DNA of 64,000 bases, from NCBI GenBank assembly GCA_018340375.1, contig JAFFJZ010000001.1, forward strand, positions 53,498,001 through 53,562,000, read 5' to 3'. The translations under genes were made by a program, and so were the position numbers. The DNA is from Gonatopus flavifemur. Its lineage: Eukaryota > Arthropoda > Insecta > Hymenoptera > Dryinidae. This document shows positions 38,658 to 50,250 of this stretch, in pieces (position 1 is the stretch's first letter; every line of letters begins with the position of its first letter). Below the pieces are notes generated by a model. That model saw only the letters and a program-made list of their open reading frames with translations, was not told where the DNA came from and searched no databases.

Positions 38658-39245
38658 GAGGAAAAGGTCCGAAAATGGGCTTGATTTCATCTCCTACTGG
38701 CCAGTCTCCAGGCGGAGAATCCCAATGAAAATCACAGCAAGGACCTGTTACCAGAGGTCTGATGTAGTTGAGCAATATATATATTTTTTTTCAATGAATG
38801 AAGGACTGATGAAACTTTTCCTGGAAAACGTAGAAATTATGAGTTTTTAAAGTGGGATCCGAATATGGGCTATCCATAAAATTTTGTTGAAAGTGTTGGC
38901 AGTTTGGTGCTTTTGGGGGAACTGTTATGATATCAATTCATCCTCCGGTTAATTTACGCGTCTATACTTCCTAATAAGTTACAAATCGTGTCAGATCCAA
39001 AGGAACGGATGACTAGTAATAATATTGAACACATTGCACACCTGAAAAAGTTTTAAGCGGCATCGAAAAATATAAATTCACTTTCGCAAGGAACACGTTG
39101 TACTCTAATCGCCAACTGCTGCGCACGCAACCCGTCGGTGATGAGGAACATGTTGAATTGGTCACCGCAAAGCGTCAGCGCCATACAAACCTACAACTTC
39201 GATTGACCATATTCGGACCATAGCCCATTCTCGGACCCCTTCCTC
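38658..39245. mobile_element. 588 bp TIR element with TA duplication
   Basis: Ends GAGGAAAAGGTCCGAAAATG and, complement of the right, GAGGAAGGGGTCCGAGAATG, both continuing GGCT. TA flanks at 38656-38657 and 39246-39247. The end motif resembles the elements at 24195 and 25532 (GRGGARGGTC..), suggesting one superfamily of non-autonomous TA-specific elements. A related internal 'gatccgaatatgggcta' lies at 38864. No transposase. Confidence 0.8.
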
Positions 39246-39362
39246 TAATTCTTATTCCTCACAAAACTTAGCGATCAATACCATCATTCGAAAGAAAGAT
39301 GCCGTGAATTATCCTCAAATGTTACGCAAGAAAATTTAATTCCTTTGGAATTTATACTTCCA

Positions 39363-39571
39363 CACAGCGAAAAATTTTGTGTCGCAGCAGGCCCACTCAT
39401 AGTTTGTGTTGGAAACAACATATCAAATTCTGAAATTCACAGATTTTCAGTGTAAATTTAACATTTTTGTGTTGAATCGATACGTTTTTGGTGTTAATAT
39501 TTAACATGAATTGCGAGTGGACCTCCTGGAACATACACGTGTGTTGAAAATACACCAAATTTTTCACTGTG
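39363..39571. mobile_element. 209 bp foldback MITE, family B
   Basis: cacagcgaaaaattttgtgt..ggcccactc at the left pairs with gagtggacctcc..acaccaaatttttcactgtg at the right, with inner gtgttg/caacac blocks. The terminal motif CACAG.RAAAAA(A/T)TTTGTGT is shared with the element at 39776-40674. Confidence 0.75.
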
Positions 39572-39593
39572 CACGACGATTTTTCGTCCTATT

Positions 39594-39690
39594 AATCCGG
39601 ATGCAAGGCTGTGATTCGAACTCGCCTACCTAACCAACCTAATTTGACCAAAGTAACGCTTATACCGACTTAGCTACATCGCACGGTTGA
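39594..39690 (-). repeat. tRNA-like / SINE-head sequence
   Basis: On the minus strand the segment reads gatgtagctaagtcggtataagc, a good pol III A-box (TAGCTAAGTCGG), followed about 45 bases later by gcgagttcgaatcac, a B-box-like GTTCGAATC. The stretch between (ttaggttggttaggtagg) would be an extended variable arm. The acceptor and T stems do not pair well, so it is not a functional tRNA. It is more likely a tRNA-derived SINE head or tRNA pseudogene. Confidence 0.45.
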
Positions 39691-39909
39691 GAATTTTCTG
39701 AAAATTTATGAATCGTTCGTAGATTCGTGCTCACACCTCACAGCAACTTACTTTATGAATAATCTTAGTGATGTACTCACGGTAAAAAAATTTGTGTTGG
39801 AAACGGTCCACACAAAATTCGTGTTGAAAATCAACACACATGAGTGTCAAACTGACAAATTTTCAATGTAAACTTGATACTTTAGCGTGTTAATTTGATA
39901 CATTCTTTC

Positions 39910-40229
39910 CCACACAGCACGCATTGTCTGAAGGATATCTTCAGAAATAATCAAGAACAATGCAAGAAGTCTTATGCAACATGAATAGTCTTAAACTATT
40001 CTTAATTCCAAAAGATATCTTTAAGAACGTTTTCAGAAAACTTTTAGAACTTTTTAAAAGACATCTTTCAGAAATTTATGAAAGGTTTCTGAAAGCGTTC
40101 TTGAAGATACCTTTTAGAAGTAAGAACAGTTTAAGACTCCTAAAAGATGTCTATTCATGTTGCATAAGACTTCTTGGATTGTTCTTAATTATTTCTGAAG
40201 ATATTTTTTAGACAATAAGTGCTGTGTGG
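39910..40229. mobile_element. 320 bp foldback, CACACAGCAC family (nest 2)
   Basis: Ends ccacacagcacgcattgtct and agacaataagtgctgtgtgg. Arms pair throughout (gaagatatcttcagaaataatcaagaacaat.. with attgttcttaattatttctgaagatat; gaagtcttatgcaacatgaatag with its complement) to a centre near 40075. The 83-codon open frame across it comes from the palindrome. The terminal CACACAGCAC recurs at 44455 and, in inverse, near 63402. Confidence 0.88.
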
Positions 40230-40289
40230 GTTGTGTCAATACTTAACACAAACTTTGTGTGGACCGTTTGGGACATGCGAATGTGTTAA

Positions 40290-40644
40290 CCCTGCTGAAT
40301 TGTCCCCATGAAGAACGATACAAAACGATAAATTTCTTCTATAGTTTTCAATGAGGTTTCTGAATACGGAATTCGCGAAGTTATATCGTTATTAAACTAC
40401 TACTACCCATTCTGGAACACATAACTATTCTTTTCCAAATAACTGGTATTCTTCTTCTTATACAAATTTCACGATAAAATCCCATACATTCTTTTGAATT
40501 TTTATAGAAAACGATAAGGAAGGATAGAGTTCTATCGTTTAATAACGATATAACTTCGTAAATTCCGTATTCAGAAACCTCATTGAAAACTATAGAAAGA
40601 ATGTATCGTTTTGTATCGTTCTTTATTGGGAAAATTGAGCAGGG
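40290..40644. mobile_element. piggyBac-type MITE, 355 bp, TTAA duplication (nest 2)
   Basis: Starts CCCTGCTGAATTGTCCC and, on the complement of the right end, CCCTGCTCAATTTTCCC. TTAA directly flanks both sides (40286-40289 and 40645-40648). CCC-starting ends plus TTAA duplication is the piggyBac superfamily signature. Long subterminal arms also pair (acgatacaaaacgat.., ctatagttttcaatgaggtttctgaatacgga, aacgatataact). No coding sequence. It interrupts the right arm of the outer foldback. Confidence 0.88.
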
Positions 40645-40674
40645 TTAAGAATACACAGAATTTTTTACTGTGTA

Positions 40675-43410
40675 ACACACAATGCTTGAGAATCATTACC
40701 TCGAAATGTTATGAATCATCCCACACCGTGCAATAGTTCCTATTCTTCTCTTCTCCATCGGAATCTACTTTATATATTGCTTAGCAATCATTGCCTTGAA
40801 ATATGATGAATCACTCTCCATGCTGGGCAATACAACGTTTCATATGCAATTTCATGACGTTTTCGTAATCACCGAGGGAACCATCGCTAACTACGTTTGT
40901 CGCTGAATGCTCCACAGTATAGACATGATTAATACAATTTTACATTACTATACACATTAGAGTACCCTCTGCTATTTTTCTATCATTTATTCCTATCATC
41001 ACAATCACTCATTGCTTACTTTTCATCGCTACCCGTTTCAAAATTATTTTTCTCCACATATAACTAAAAAGTTCGCTGTAATAACAAATAGGTTGCTGTC
41101 ACAGCGAATTTTTTTCTCCGTGTGGATTAAGACATTCCAGATAGTCCTCAGTCTCGTTTCGCCATCCCTACGAATCCCTAGATTCTCATACGAAAGATTA
41201 CTGCGTAATCAGATGAACCAAAAAGAAAGAACTTACCGAATGGGAATCCACTAAAATTGTCTGTTCATTCAAGCGAACCGTGAACAATCCATCGCAAATA
41301 AATTTACTACTTCTCAAACACACCGTATCATCTCATCTACCGATTCCTTCCCACTCTACCGATTACCAACAACGTCTTCCTCATTATTTTAATGAAATGA
41401 GATACGAGTTACTATTCTTCGCAGGTAGATACACGTTACCGGGTAGTTTACTCGGTGTGTTCTCGAGGATTCGTGATTTTCTCTACTCGAGACTTTTCAC
41501 ATTATGTGTGTGTTTTTTCACCGCTCTCCTCTTCTTCATTTATTTCATCTCTCATGGAAGAACGTGGGCGGAAGTGAGGATGGAATTCTTCCTAAATAAA
41601 GACCGAAGCGAAACATGTGGATGGAAGAGGAAAATAAAAAGGAATCATCATACGAAACGTAGGTACGGTGAAAATTCTCGAGACCATCGCAATGCTCATC
41701 GCCTCTAAAAAGTCTGAAGTGTGGAGAGAAAGGAATATATATACATATAGTGAAGGAGAATGGGGGAAAAAAAGAGAGGGGAATTTTGACTATTGCGGTT
41801 AACCGTAATTCGTTCGTTTATTTTATTCTAGAGAAGTACGATGGAGACAGACGCATGCTAATCATGTATATTCCTCCATGAGCATACTCGAATGTCCTCT
41901 CATACGCAAATGAGATTTTTTGTCCCTTGATACTCCAATGTCCCATGATTCAGTTTCAGTGAGAGAATCTTTCTTTCAATGCCTTTTTGAGCAAACCCGA
42001 GTGTTTTGATCAGGAAAAAATAATAAGGAAATGAATTTCAGGTATCAACACGAATGGAAAGCTCTTGAGATTCTTGTGTTACCAATTGACACGTTGAGAT
42101 GGAAAGTTTCATAATCGAGCTTCATCTATATGATCAACGGCTAATCTTTGGAATATAGTGGCGTGCGCTGACAGAATTTTGCAGGGAAAATAATAACCTA
42201 ATTTATCCGTTGAAATAAGCATTCCGCATTTGTATTCGAGAAGGATTATTTCCCGCGCATCGTGACATATTTTCGCACCAAGTTCCAAAGTCCATCCTCG
42301 CTCATGCATATGCACTACGTGACCACATCATTCTCGTAAGAGGGGATACAATGATGGAACGCCGTTGGATCTATGCAATCAGTCACCGACAACTACTCTG
42401 TCTTTGTCATCCCTCGCTGGTCCCAGCTGAATTTTGACAATGAAACGCTCTAGAGCCCTATCAATTGAAAATGTTAGAGGTGACAATCAAATGTCAAACA
42501 TCCCAACCTAATTAACTTATATAATGATAATGTTGTAAACCTCCAGCCAATCGTCCGTACTCGTAATTCAAACGACCGATTGATCCATTGACAAAATAAT
42601 TACTTTGTACTATGTACCAGTCAGTATACTGATACAAATGAGAGGAGAGATACTATTGTAGTTAATTTGGTGATCGAAATCAATGAAGTTAACATTAACA
42701 TGTTCGGGGAATGAACAAACAACGGTTTCTACTTTGATGAATGAATTTTACAATTTAAAGCGCGAATTAGAAGTCATCAATAATCCAATGAAAGATCTTT
42801 ACAAATCCCTAATACACCCACTGTTATACACATGATCGTGATGAAAGATGAAGCACTCGGATGGATAATCAGGAATTCGAATCAAATTTTAATCCCAATT
42901 GAGTGCAACGAACCATTAACAAACCACAGGGATATCACCAAAGTCACTTAGGCTTACAATACATTATTGATGTTTTCCTACGGCATAATTAATCGTATTG
43001 TGATGAATATCTGCGATCACATAAATTTCCATCGATTGATTGATAGATTCACAAACTCAGTACCAACAAATGTGGTTTACAGAAGATATAAATTCGAATC
43101 AACTAATTCTAGCATTCCTCGCACGTCGTGGGAAAAGCTTTAGTCAAAAGTACTTGAAATATTTTTTTCATGAAAGATGTTGCTCGGAAATGATAGCTCT
43201 ACGTAGCGTATACATAAATAACGAGACCATTCGGAGTGTATAAAAAAGCAATAACTGAATGATGATCTATTCAACAATACAGGGTAAGATTTTAGTAAGA
43301 AGATGTAAAGAGGATTCTATGATACAGATTCAGTTTTTCACGTTATTATTTTAGAGATTGGAAATTAATCTCTCGAATTACTGTGTTTATTTCTCACCCT
43401 GCACTTGATA
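40675..43410. other. Third intron: no supported feature
   Basis: Includes the longest non-transposon open frame in the window (41280-41708, 142 codons), which has one hydrophobic stretch (FTLCVCFFTALLFFIYFI) but no known domain, no neighbours and no splice support. I treat it as chance. Confidence 0.35.
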
Positions 43411-43590
43411 CACGGAGGAAAATATATACAGTAACGATTAACAAGAAGTAGAGCAACTTCGAGAAAATACGCTTCAAAATTCACTTGAAATTTCTCAAAA
43501 TCCAGGAAAATTTATCTGAAAATTCAGAAAAAAGTGACTAAAAAATTACTGTCATATTTTCTGAATTTCCAGGAAGAATTTTTTCACGGT
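43411..43590. mobile_element. Small foldback-like repeat
   Basis: Ends cacggaggaaaatatatacagtaa and ttactgtcatattttctg..ttttttcacggtg. The interior alternates gaaaat and attttc blocks. Arms are diverged. Confidence 0.5.
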
Positions 43591-43863
43591 GCCTGGAAGG
43601 TATTTCGAAATTGTAATGAGTACCATTATGTGATGCTGAGAAGGATACGATGAACTGTGGAGGTTACCATAGAAACGGTAACCAGATAACGATTACATCA
43701 CTCTTCGGATCGTACTGGAAGCTCAGCAATTAGCACAATATAAATGTAACCAATTGATCGACCCATGTACGATACACACAAGTTCCTGCTTGGAACACCC
43801 CGGTTCTGCTCGATTTTTGTCCCAGGAACTGCTTGGATCTATCCAAATTCGCCTGACATTTCC

Positions 43864-44134
43864 ACACTGAGAAAACAGATATCCTGAAAATTACCATAAT
43901 TTATGGATTTTCAGCGCTGGTCTGACCCGAGTCGGAATATTTACTTGCACGAATATCTAAAAGTACCATAATTTCTTGGACTTTTTAGAATAAGTATGGT
44001 ACCTTCCTTATAAAAGTCCCAGCCATTATGGTACTTTTAGGGGTTTGTTCAGGTGAATATTGAGACTCGGGTCAGACCAGCGCTGAAAATTTATAAATTA
44101 TGGTACTTTTTAAGATACCTTTTTCTCCGTGCAG
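43864..44134. mobile_element. 271 bp foldback MITE
   Basis: Left arm cactgagaaaacagatatcctg..accataatttat..ttttcagcgctggtctgacccgagtc is mirrored by gactcgggtcagaccagcgctgaaaa..ataaattatggta..aagatacctttttctccgtgcag. The 24-base block centred on agcgctggtctgacccgagtc matches exactly. Inner ctaaaagtaccataat copies face each other. The two opposite-strand open frames over the right half are shadows of this repeat. Confidence 0.88.
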
Positions 44135-44454
44135 CAGGAAAGTCTTCCTCGTACACAAAGAGATGTTTCATTTTTTGGATAAATTTTCGTGAATCAGAAT
44201 GCGATTTATCAGGAGATATCAAGGAAACAGGGATCATTTGGAGTTCTGAATGGTGAATGAACCGCGCACCATCAAAGTTATATAATGCGAGAGTATCAAG
44301 CGTCGTGTAAATCATAATGATGCCAGCTCAGCAAGTCCTACTTGAAATGAACTCTCATTCGTGTGTATCAGGGTAGAACATGGTTTTATATGAAGCCCTA
44401 CTTTTTCAGTTGAGGAAACAGCAGCATCTCATAATTACAAATACTCTCATTTTC

Positions 44455-44559
44455 CACACAGCACCACAGTCTCAGAAGAATTGTTAAAGAATTCATAAAT
44501 ACCACAATCAGTTCGATAAAAATTCTTCATGAATCCTTCTGGGACTGTAGTGCTGTGCG
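44455..44559. mobile_element. 105 bp foldback, CACACAGCAC family
   Basis: cacacagcaccacagtctcagaag is mirrored by cttctgggactgtagtgctgtgcg. The first ten bases equal the terminus of the 39910-40229 element. A minimal, possibly internally deleted, family member. Confidence 0.75.
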
Positions 44560-45533
44560 AGTTCCCTCTTTTATCCAAAAAATGTCAAATCGATTCATTT
44601 GGTTGAAACGGACGATGTAAAGAGCATTGGAAATTCAGTTATTGCAACTTCTATTCCAATCTTCATCAAAACGTTCCTCCATATATCAAGATGAATAAAA
44701 TACTGTTCGATATTCAATCTCACTTGAAAGTTTTCCAATAGACCAGATCAATTTCATACAGTTCAACAGTCCTCATAAGTCCATGCGTGTAAATTGAAAA
44801 TTTTTAACAATCCAATTTCAAAAGTTATAGTGAATCTCAACAAATCCCGATGCAATATTCGTTCGAGCGTTACCAAATTTTGATCAATTCACGCAATATT
44901 TTCAGTTGATTTGATAAGAAAAATCTCATTGCTATGAGATCAAGGGGACGTATGACAATTTCAAGTAATTTGGATCATGTGTTTCGTCCATTCCTCCGTC
45001 AAAATACATCATTTGTTTGTTCCTCATCGATCTATTATAGATTTATCTCATTCACTCTGAGCAGTCACGCGGTTAGAAAAATTCCAAATATATTCATGGA
45101 TTCTTTCAGAATCTACCAAGAGCGTTCACACTAAACTCATGTGATGGATTCCGAATTTAAATTCATAAGTACCGATAATACATCAGAGTATACAAATTCC
45201 ACAGCATGTAAGGTGTTTCATAGATACACGGATGTGTATTCAACCTCAGTCTGACTTACCATCCCCACACATCTAAAAAACATGGAAGAAAAAAAGGAAT
45301 GAAGAATAGAAATTTCTCATACGAAGATATCGTTCATTCAATAATGTGATGGAATTCACTCCACCGAACGGTAAATTTTATTCGATAGAAGGTTTCCTCG
45401 AACCTATCATGTTCCCAATTTATTAACCAGATGAATATTTTATTCAAACCAGAAGTATATTGAAATTTTGTTGTTTGAGTTTGTTTCAGTTTTTTCATTT
45501 TTGCAGAGTTGCGGAATTGAATTTATGCTCATA
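44560..45533. other. Third intron: no supported feature
   Basis: AT-rich single-copy-looking DNA; no coding or repeat structure seen. Confidence 0.4.
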
Positions 45534-45739
45534 CACTGTGAAAAAAATTTTTCGAAATTTCATTCATTTTTCAAGTACGTTTGTATAAATGAAATTTTAA
45601 ATTCCTGGTGATTGAATTGAGAATTTATAATTTGGTAACTGAATTATCATTCATATGTAATTGGAATTTTTCAATTACGTAGGTGGAAATTGCTTCCATT
45701 ATATATCATTGAATTTTGCTGCCAAATTTCGAACAGTGT
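45534..45739. mobile_element. About 206 bp foldback, ACACTGT-ended
   Basis: acactgtgaaaaaaatttttcgaaattt at the left and aaatttcgaacagtgta at the right. The interior carries gaattgag/aattaca-type mirrored blocks (ttgaattgagaatttataatttgg). Arms are degenerate. Confidence 0.5.
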
Positions 45740-46514
45740 AGTCTATCGATAATACACGATTATACAGAGATTATCCTTATTAATATATCTTCTATACTAT
45801 TTAGATGAATCAGGTGAAAGAATTTTACTCAGTTCAGTTGAAAATTGGATGTCCTCATTTTATCGGGATGATAAAACCATTCTATCATTCGAAGACAAAT
45901 AATACAAGGACATTGACGAGACCAAATCGATATCTGAAGGATATTGTTGTTTGAAACGATACTTCTATACATTTCATTCCACCCCAACTCGCCAGGAGTT
46001 CTGAATCAATCGGATAAATCTTACCTCATAACCCGTTGAAATGATTCTTGCCAGTAGAAGTAAATGAAAGTAGTCAGACATTTCATAAGTAGAGGGAAAC
46101 GAAAAGAGTCAGACATTTCATGTACATCGTTACACAACCAATAAGGGTCATACAATAAGAACGATATACGAACGTACATTGACTTTTTATTGTTTTTCTG
46201 AAGTCATTTTGCCACATTTATTGTTCTCGAAGTTCAATGATTTCATTTGTTCAACGCAGCGCAAAATTGGAAAGGAAAAAATAAAACATTCGATATATGA
46301 AATACCAAAGCTTTGTTTCTGCATACAACGGTGATTCAATTGTTTTGGAAAACCAGGGTGAATACGTGACTTTTTGAAATAAGAATCGATAAGGAAATGC
46401 AGATGAATGAAACGTAAGACAAATCAGGTAGATAAATGGGTAGGTACATGGATACACAGAAGGTAAGTGAAAGAGGTAGAAAAGAGAGGATGTGTTATAA
46501 CCTTCACATGTATA

Positions 46515-46545
<31 letters not shown>

Positions 46546-47087
46546 TTGTAAACTAAACTCGTACAATCGTAGATTTTGGAATTTCCTCCTCAAGATTCTT
46601 CTATCCATTGTTGAATTTTCCATCCCAGAGCGTCCTGAATCAACACGCGTACCTCTTATCAGTATCATTCACGAAACTCTTTGGTATTCGTATCCCCAAG
46701 AATAGGATCTTCTTTCAAATCCTTTCTCGATTCCGAGTCGAAATCATCTTGAATTGGGGTACAAACGCTGAGGAGTATGTTTAGAAACCTGATTCTATTA
46801 GATAACCCTCTTCGTTGGGTTGCGAAAATAGATTGGGATGAAAAATGATTATTAAGATCGGAAGACGATATTGGAAAGATTTCGCCAAGGACGTTTCAAG
46901 GTTAGAAAACCATGTTGCTGATATTGGGAGAAGTATTAATAAACACGACATCTTTTGACAAGTAGATTTTGAAAAATCACCTGATTTTTTTATCCGGATA
47001 TTCAATTCCGTCGTGTTTTTCAAGGGAATGAAATCACTTTACGAATCACAATTTAACCTGGAGATTGAAAATTCTGGCTGAAGACCC
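45740..47087. other. Third intron: only a TA microsatellite
   Basis: A nearly pure TA tract lies at 46510-46546 (37 bases with one tg interruption). Otherwise no coding or repeat structure seen. Confidence 0.5.
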
Positions 47088-47395
47088 GCGTAGAAGAAGT
47101 TTGTATGACAGGAATCTCAGGAAAATCTGCCTAAAAGTCTGGTAGCAAGGTTACGGAAATATTGGAGCGATTTGGGAAAGATCTTGGTGAAAGTCTTTTC
47201 GAAGAGTACGAAGTTTGGGACTTTCCCATACTTCTTGTTAGTTTCTTGAGAGGATAGGAGAGTCCCAAATCCCGTAATCCTCGGAAAGACTTCCACCAAG
47301 ATCTTCCCCAAATCACTCCAATAATTTCGCAACCTTGCTACCAGACTTTGAGCCAGATTTTCCTGAGATCCCTGTCATACTAATTTGTTCTACGC
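47088..47395. mobile_element. 308 bp foldback MITE, family A copy 2
   Basis: Homologous to 13764-14067 along its whole length: gcgtagaa end, gtatgacaggaatctcag, agtctggtagcaaggtt, attggagcgatttgggaaagatc, the central gggactttcccatacttcttgttagtt, then the mirrored arm to gagatccctgtcatac..ctacgc. This copy keeps the 'ggagcgatttggg' block in both arms (cccaaatcactcc on the right), which copy 1 has lost on the left. Confidence 0.9.
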
Positions 47396-49533
47396 AAGGA
47401 GTTTAATTCTAGAAGTTTATCAAAGGGATAGAGGAAGAGATTGATCCCCCAATCATCCCTCAGACGAAAAATATACATCCTTGCGAACTCCTAAAGAATG
47501 AGTCATACTGGGAAAAAAGGAGTTGTCAACTTCAGAGAGCATAAGAGCAATACAACATGATTCTCACGTCTGTTACTAACCGATTTCGTAGTTAGCCAAT
47601 GCTTGACCAATGCCAACACATTGTCATTTACCTACCATAATGAGTTATAGTTCCAACTTTGACTCGCTATAAGAATCAACTTCCCACGAGTATGATTTTA
47701 ATGCCGGTTGGTTATAGATTCCACTCACTCGCCAGTATCCTACGTATACGCGGTCCACAGTTGCCAGTACTGGACCATTTGTCAACTCTAGCAATTTCCG
47801 CACGAGTAGATAGAACGCGCATACCAAGTCCATGAATTTTATAAAGAAAACGAATAGTCAACAAACGTTGACCACAGATTTATAGTTGCTCCCAATCTTT
47901 GCAATCTTCCTACTAGAATTCCATCGTACTGGAATTGAGACACAAATTATGAAACCTCCTCAACAAAAGAACTTCACACTACGACTCGAATGTATTACAC
48001 TGGTATAGGAAAAAACTTCTTTAACGCGTATCAAAGAATAATGGAAATGTATCAAAATAGCCGCTAACCTATCTCCATCGACGCTCGATTCAACCCAATT
48101 CACTTATTACCAGAGCGAATTTTTTTTAGTAGAAAGAAGTCGGTGAACGTGGAAACCCAATACTCGCCCATCCCCATTCTCCTTTTAGCCTGTTCGATAT
48201 TCCTCGCGACGTCGTTCGTCCGATATTAATTCAACGTCTCTCCCTCCTCTTCAACCTTTTCGTTCTACATCAGCCGCGTGCCTTCTGAAATTTATTGCGT
48301 GACCGAAGGCTGGTCGTTGAATATTTCAGGAAGGTACGCTATTGGAGTGGGGATGAGGGGCGTCGAGCACAGAGGGCTACGGTTAGTTCGATTGCATATT
48401 TTACATCACGAACTCGTTAACTCCAGGTCTCAACCCTCTGTTCTCCCTTTTTCTCGCCCTCTGTTTCTTCCATCAGCTGCATGTATATTCGCAATGTACA
48501 TGTACAAACATATATATATATATATATACGTGCATGGACAGGGTATATGTTTTTCATACCCAACCCTGACGAGGTAGTTTTTTCATCTCATTCTTTACGC
48601 TCCAATCTTTCATTCTCTTCTCTTCTTTTTCAATCTCTCACCAGTGACAGCTCTTTCCGAACTCTTGGTGATCGGTCACTTTCGTCCATCAATTCGTTCG
48701 TCTTTCTGTCCTGTAGTTGGATGGGATTTCAACAAGTGGTTGAGCACGAGAGAAATCCTATTGATTCGTTTTTTTCAATAACAATGCTGTACGATTCTGG
48801 CACATCGGTATTGACCGATTCCAAGTACCTCAGCGATGACATGAAATTAATATAAAACAATTCAAATCGCAAATGATATGCGTGTAACGTTGAGTTTGAA
48901 TTCAAGCTTCTCTTCCTGGCATTGGATTGAAAAAGACAACTCTTTTTGTTTTTGGATCTCACTGATTACATCCAGCCAGTTCTTTCGTAGAGTTAAGAAT
49001 TGCAAAGAATTCTGAATAAATTCAATTATCAACGTTCCGTGTTATTCAAAAGTGATATGTGTTCTATGATTTAGAAGAAAAGATATCAATCTTTTGTGCG
49101 GAAGATTAGGTTTTTCTTCTCATCTTTCATTTTTATCTTCTTGTTACGTGAGAAAAAATTCTTGATAAGAATTATCACACTGAGGGCAATATTCACGGTC
49201 GGTGCACCGGTTGATCCCAACCATCTTGTGCTTCCCAACGTTGGATAGTTCACGGGAGAAACTTAACGCCACTGAGATCAACCACAAAAGCGATCGTTGG
49301 ATAATCGTTCAGGATCACAATTGTAGTTATTTCATATCAATTTCTTATTGTGAAATAATCACTGTTCATTTGATATGAAAATCATACTTGGAAAAAACAA
49401 GTGATTCAAATTTTTCTTATTTTTATACGGGGTGTAGAGTGAGGGAAAATTCTTATATCGAACGAGGCCCACCAAAGGCGGATCACTGGATGTTACTGAA
49501 GTTTGGATCGTTTATCGAAAGAGATTCGTAAAT
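47396..49533. other. Third intron: GC-richer block, no gene called
   Basis: 48150-48480 is clearly richer in G+C and pyrimidine (ctcgcgacgtcgttcg.., ggggatgaggggcgtcg..) and contains a TA microsatellite just after it (48510-48529). Overlapping frames there show no domain. A regulatory block or a decayed element end is possible. Confidence 0.35.
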
Positions 49534-49870
49534 ACACTGTAAAAAAAACTGGACATTTACTGTGCAACTGGGCTGGAATTTTCAAATTTGAGATTGTGTA
49601 CTGAAATTTCGCCATGATGTTGCAAAAATTTTACTGGCTTGTACTACAATTTTACAGTTCTTGTGCACCGGAAAAAAGTATCCCGCCAATAAGGAATTGG
49701 AAAAAATTTCGAATTTAGAAAAAAAACCCTAATCGTTGGTATCCTGGAATTATACAGGTTTTGAACTTCAATTTTCAGGTCGTGTAATGGAATTTTCCAG
49801 TTATGCTGGAATTTAATCACTTTTGCACTGAAATTTTCCACTTCTATTGGACTTCGTCATTTCTGGCAGG
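49534..49870. mobile_element. MITE-like repeat with recurrent 'ctgGAATTTT' blocks
   Basis: Begins acactgtaaaaaaaactgg and contains at least six spaced copies of tggaattttcc / actgaaatttt in one orientation (49570-49850). The same wording (gtactggaattttcc) appears in the repeat at 51768-52022. The right boundary is uncertain. Confidence 0.4.
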
Positions 49871-50034
49871 AAACATTTCAAGTCTTCATATTAAAAGTTT
49901 CCTGATTGAGATTTTGAATAATAATTGTAATTGTAGCAAATAAAATTGATATATGAGGTTTTCCAAAGACTTATTCCTTTGTGTATTCTAGATATGAAGC
50001 ATATGTAGTAACCAAGGCTGGCCTTCCAACACTT

Positions 50035-50250
50035 TGCGCTATAGCTCATCGTTTAGGTCTCAGGTTTCGGTTGGTGGGCAGGTAGAAAAGTGTAGGTTCA
50101 AATCCCGTTGGGTAGACATGACTTTCTGTCCATCTACATTGTGACGTTTCGTTAACTGTTATGCGTCGGTATATGAAGATACCACCTATTAAAAGCCCCC
50201 TATGATGCCTTCAGCTCGTCGGATTTCCAAAGTTCTCTAATAATAAGAGG
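50035..50250 (+). mobile_element. tRNA-derived SINE candidate
   Basis: Contains a perfect pol III B-box within aggttcaaatcccgttggg (50094-50112), and about 45 bases upstream an A-box-like tatagctcatcgtttagg (50039-50057). Downstream a non-AT-rich tail (ctgttatgcgtcggtatatgaagataccacctatt) differs in composition from the intron. No poly-A tail or target duplication was found, so the 3' end is a guess near the change of composition at about 50250. Confidence 0.5.

Larger units (their letters stand above)
39776..40674. mobile_element. Outer family B foldback carrying two insertions (nest 2)
   Basis: Left part actcacggtaaaaaaatttgtgtt..aacggtccacacaaa (39776-39908) is mirrored by tttgtgtggaccgtttggg (40255-40273) and, after an interruption, gaatacacagaattttttactgtgta (40649-40674). 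Two separate palindromes (39910-40229 and 40290-40644) sit inside it. Without them the element would be about 220 bases, close to its relative at 39363-39571. Confidence 0.8.

Noticed and set aside
39960..40211. 83-codon frame
   Set aside because: Lies wholly inside a 320 bp palindrome and reads the repeat.
41280..41708. 142-codon open frame, the longest outside the mariner
   Set aside because: No domain, one chance-like hydrophobic run, no splice or neighbour support. Frames of this size are expected occasionally in 64 kb.
46510..48529. TA tracts as origins or promoters
   Set aside because: Simple microsatellites without any nearby gene start or conserved motif.
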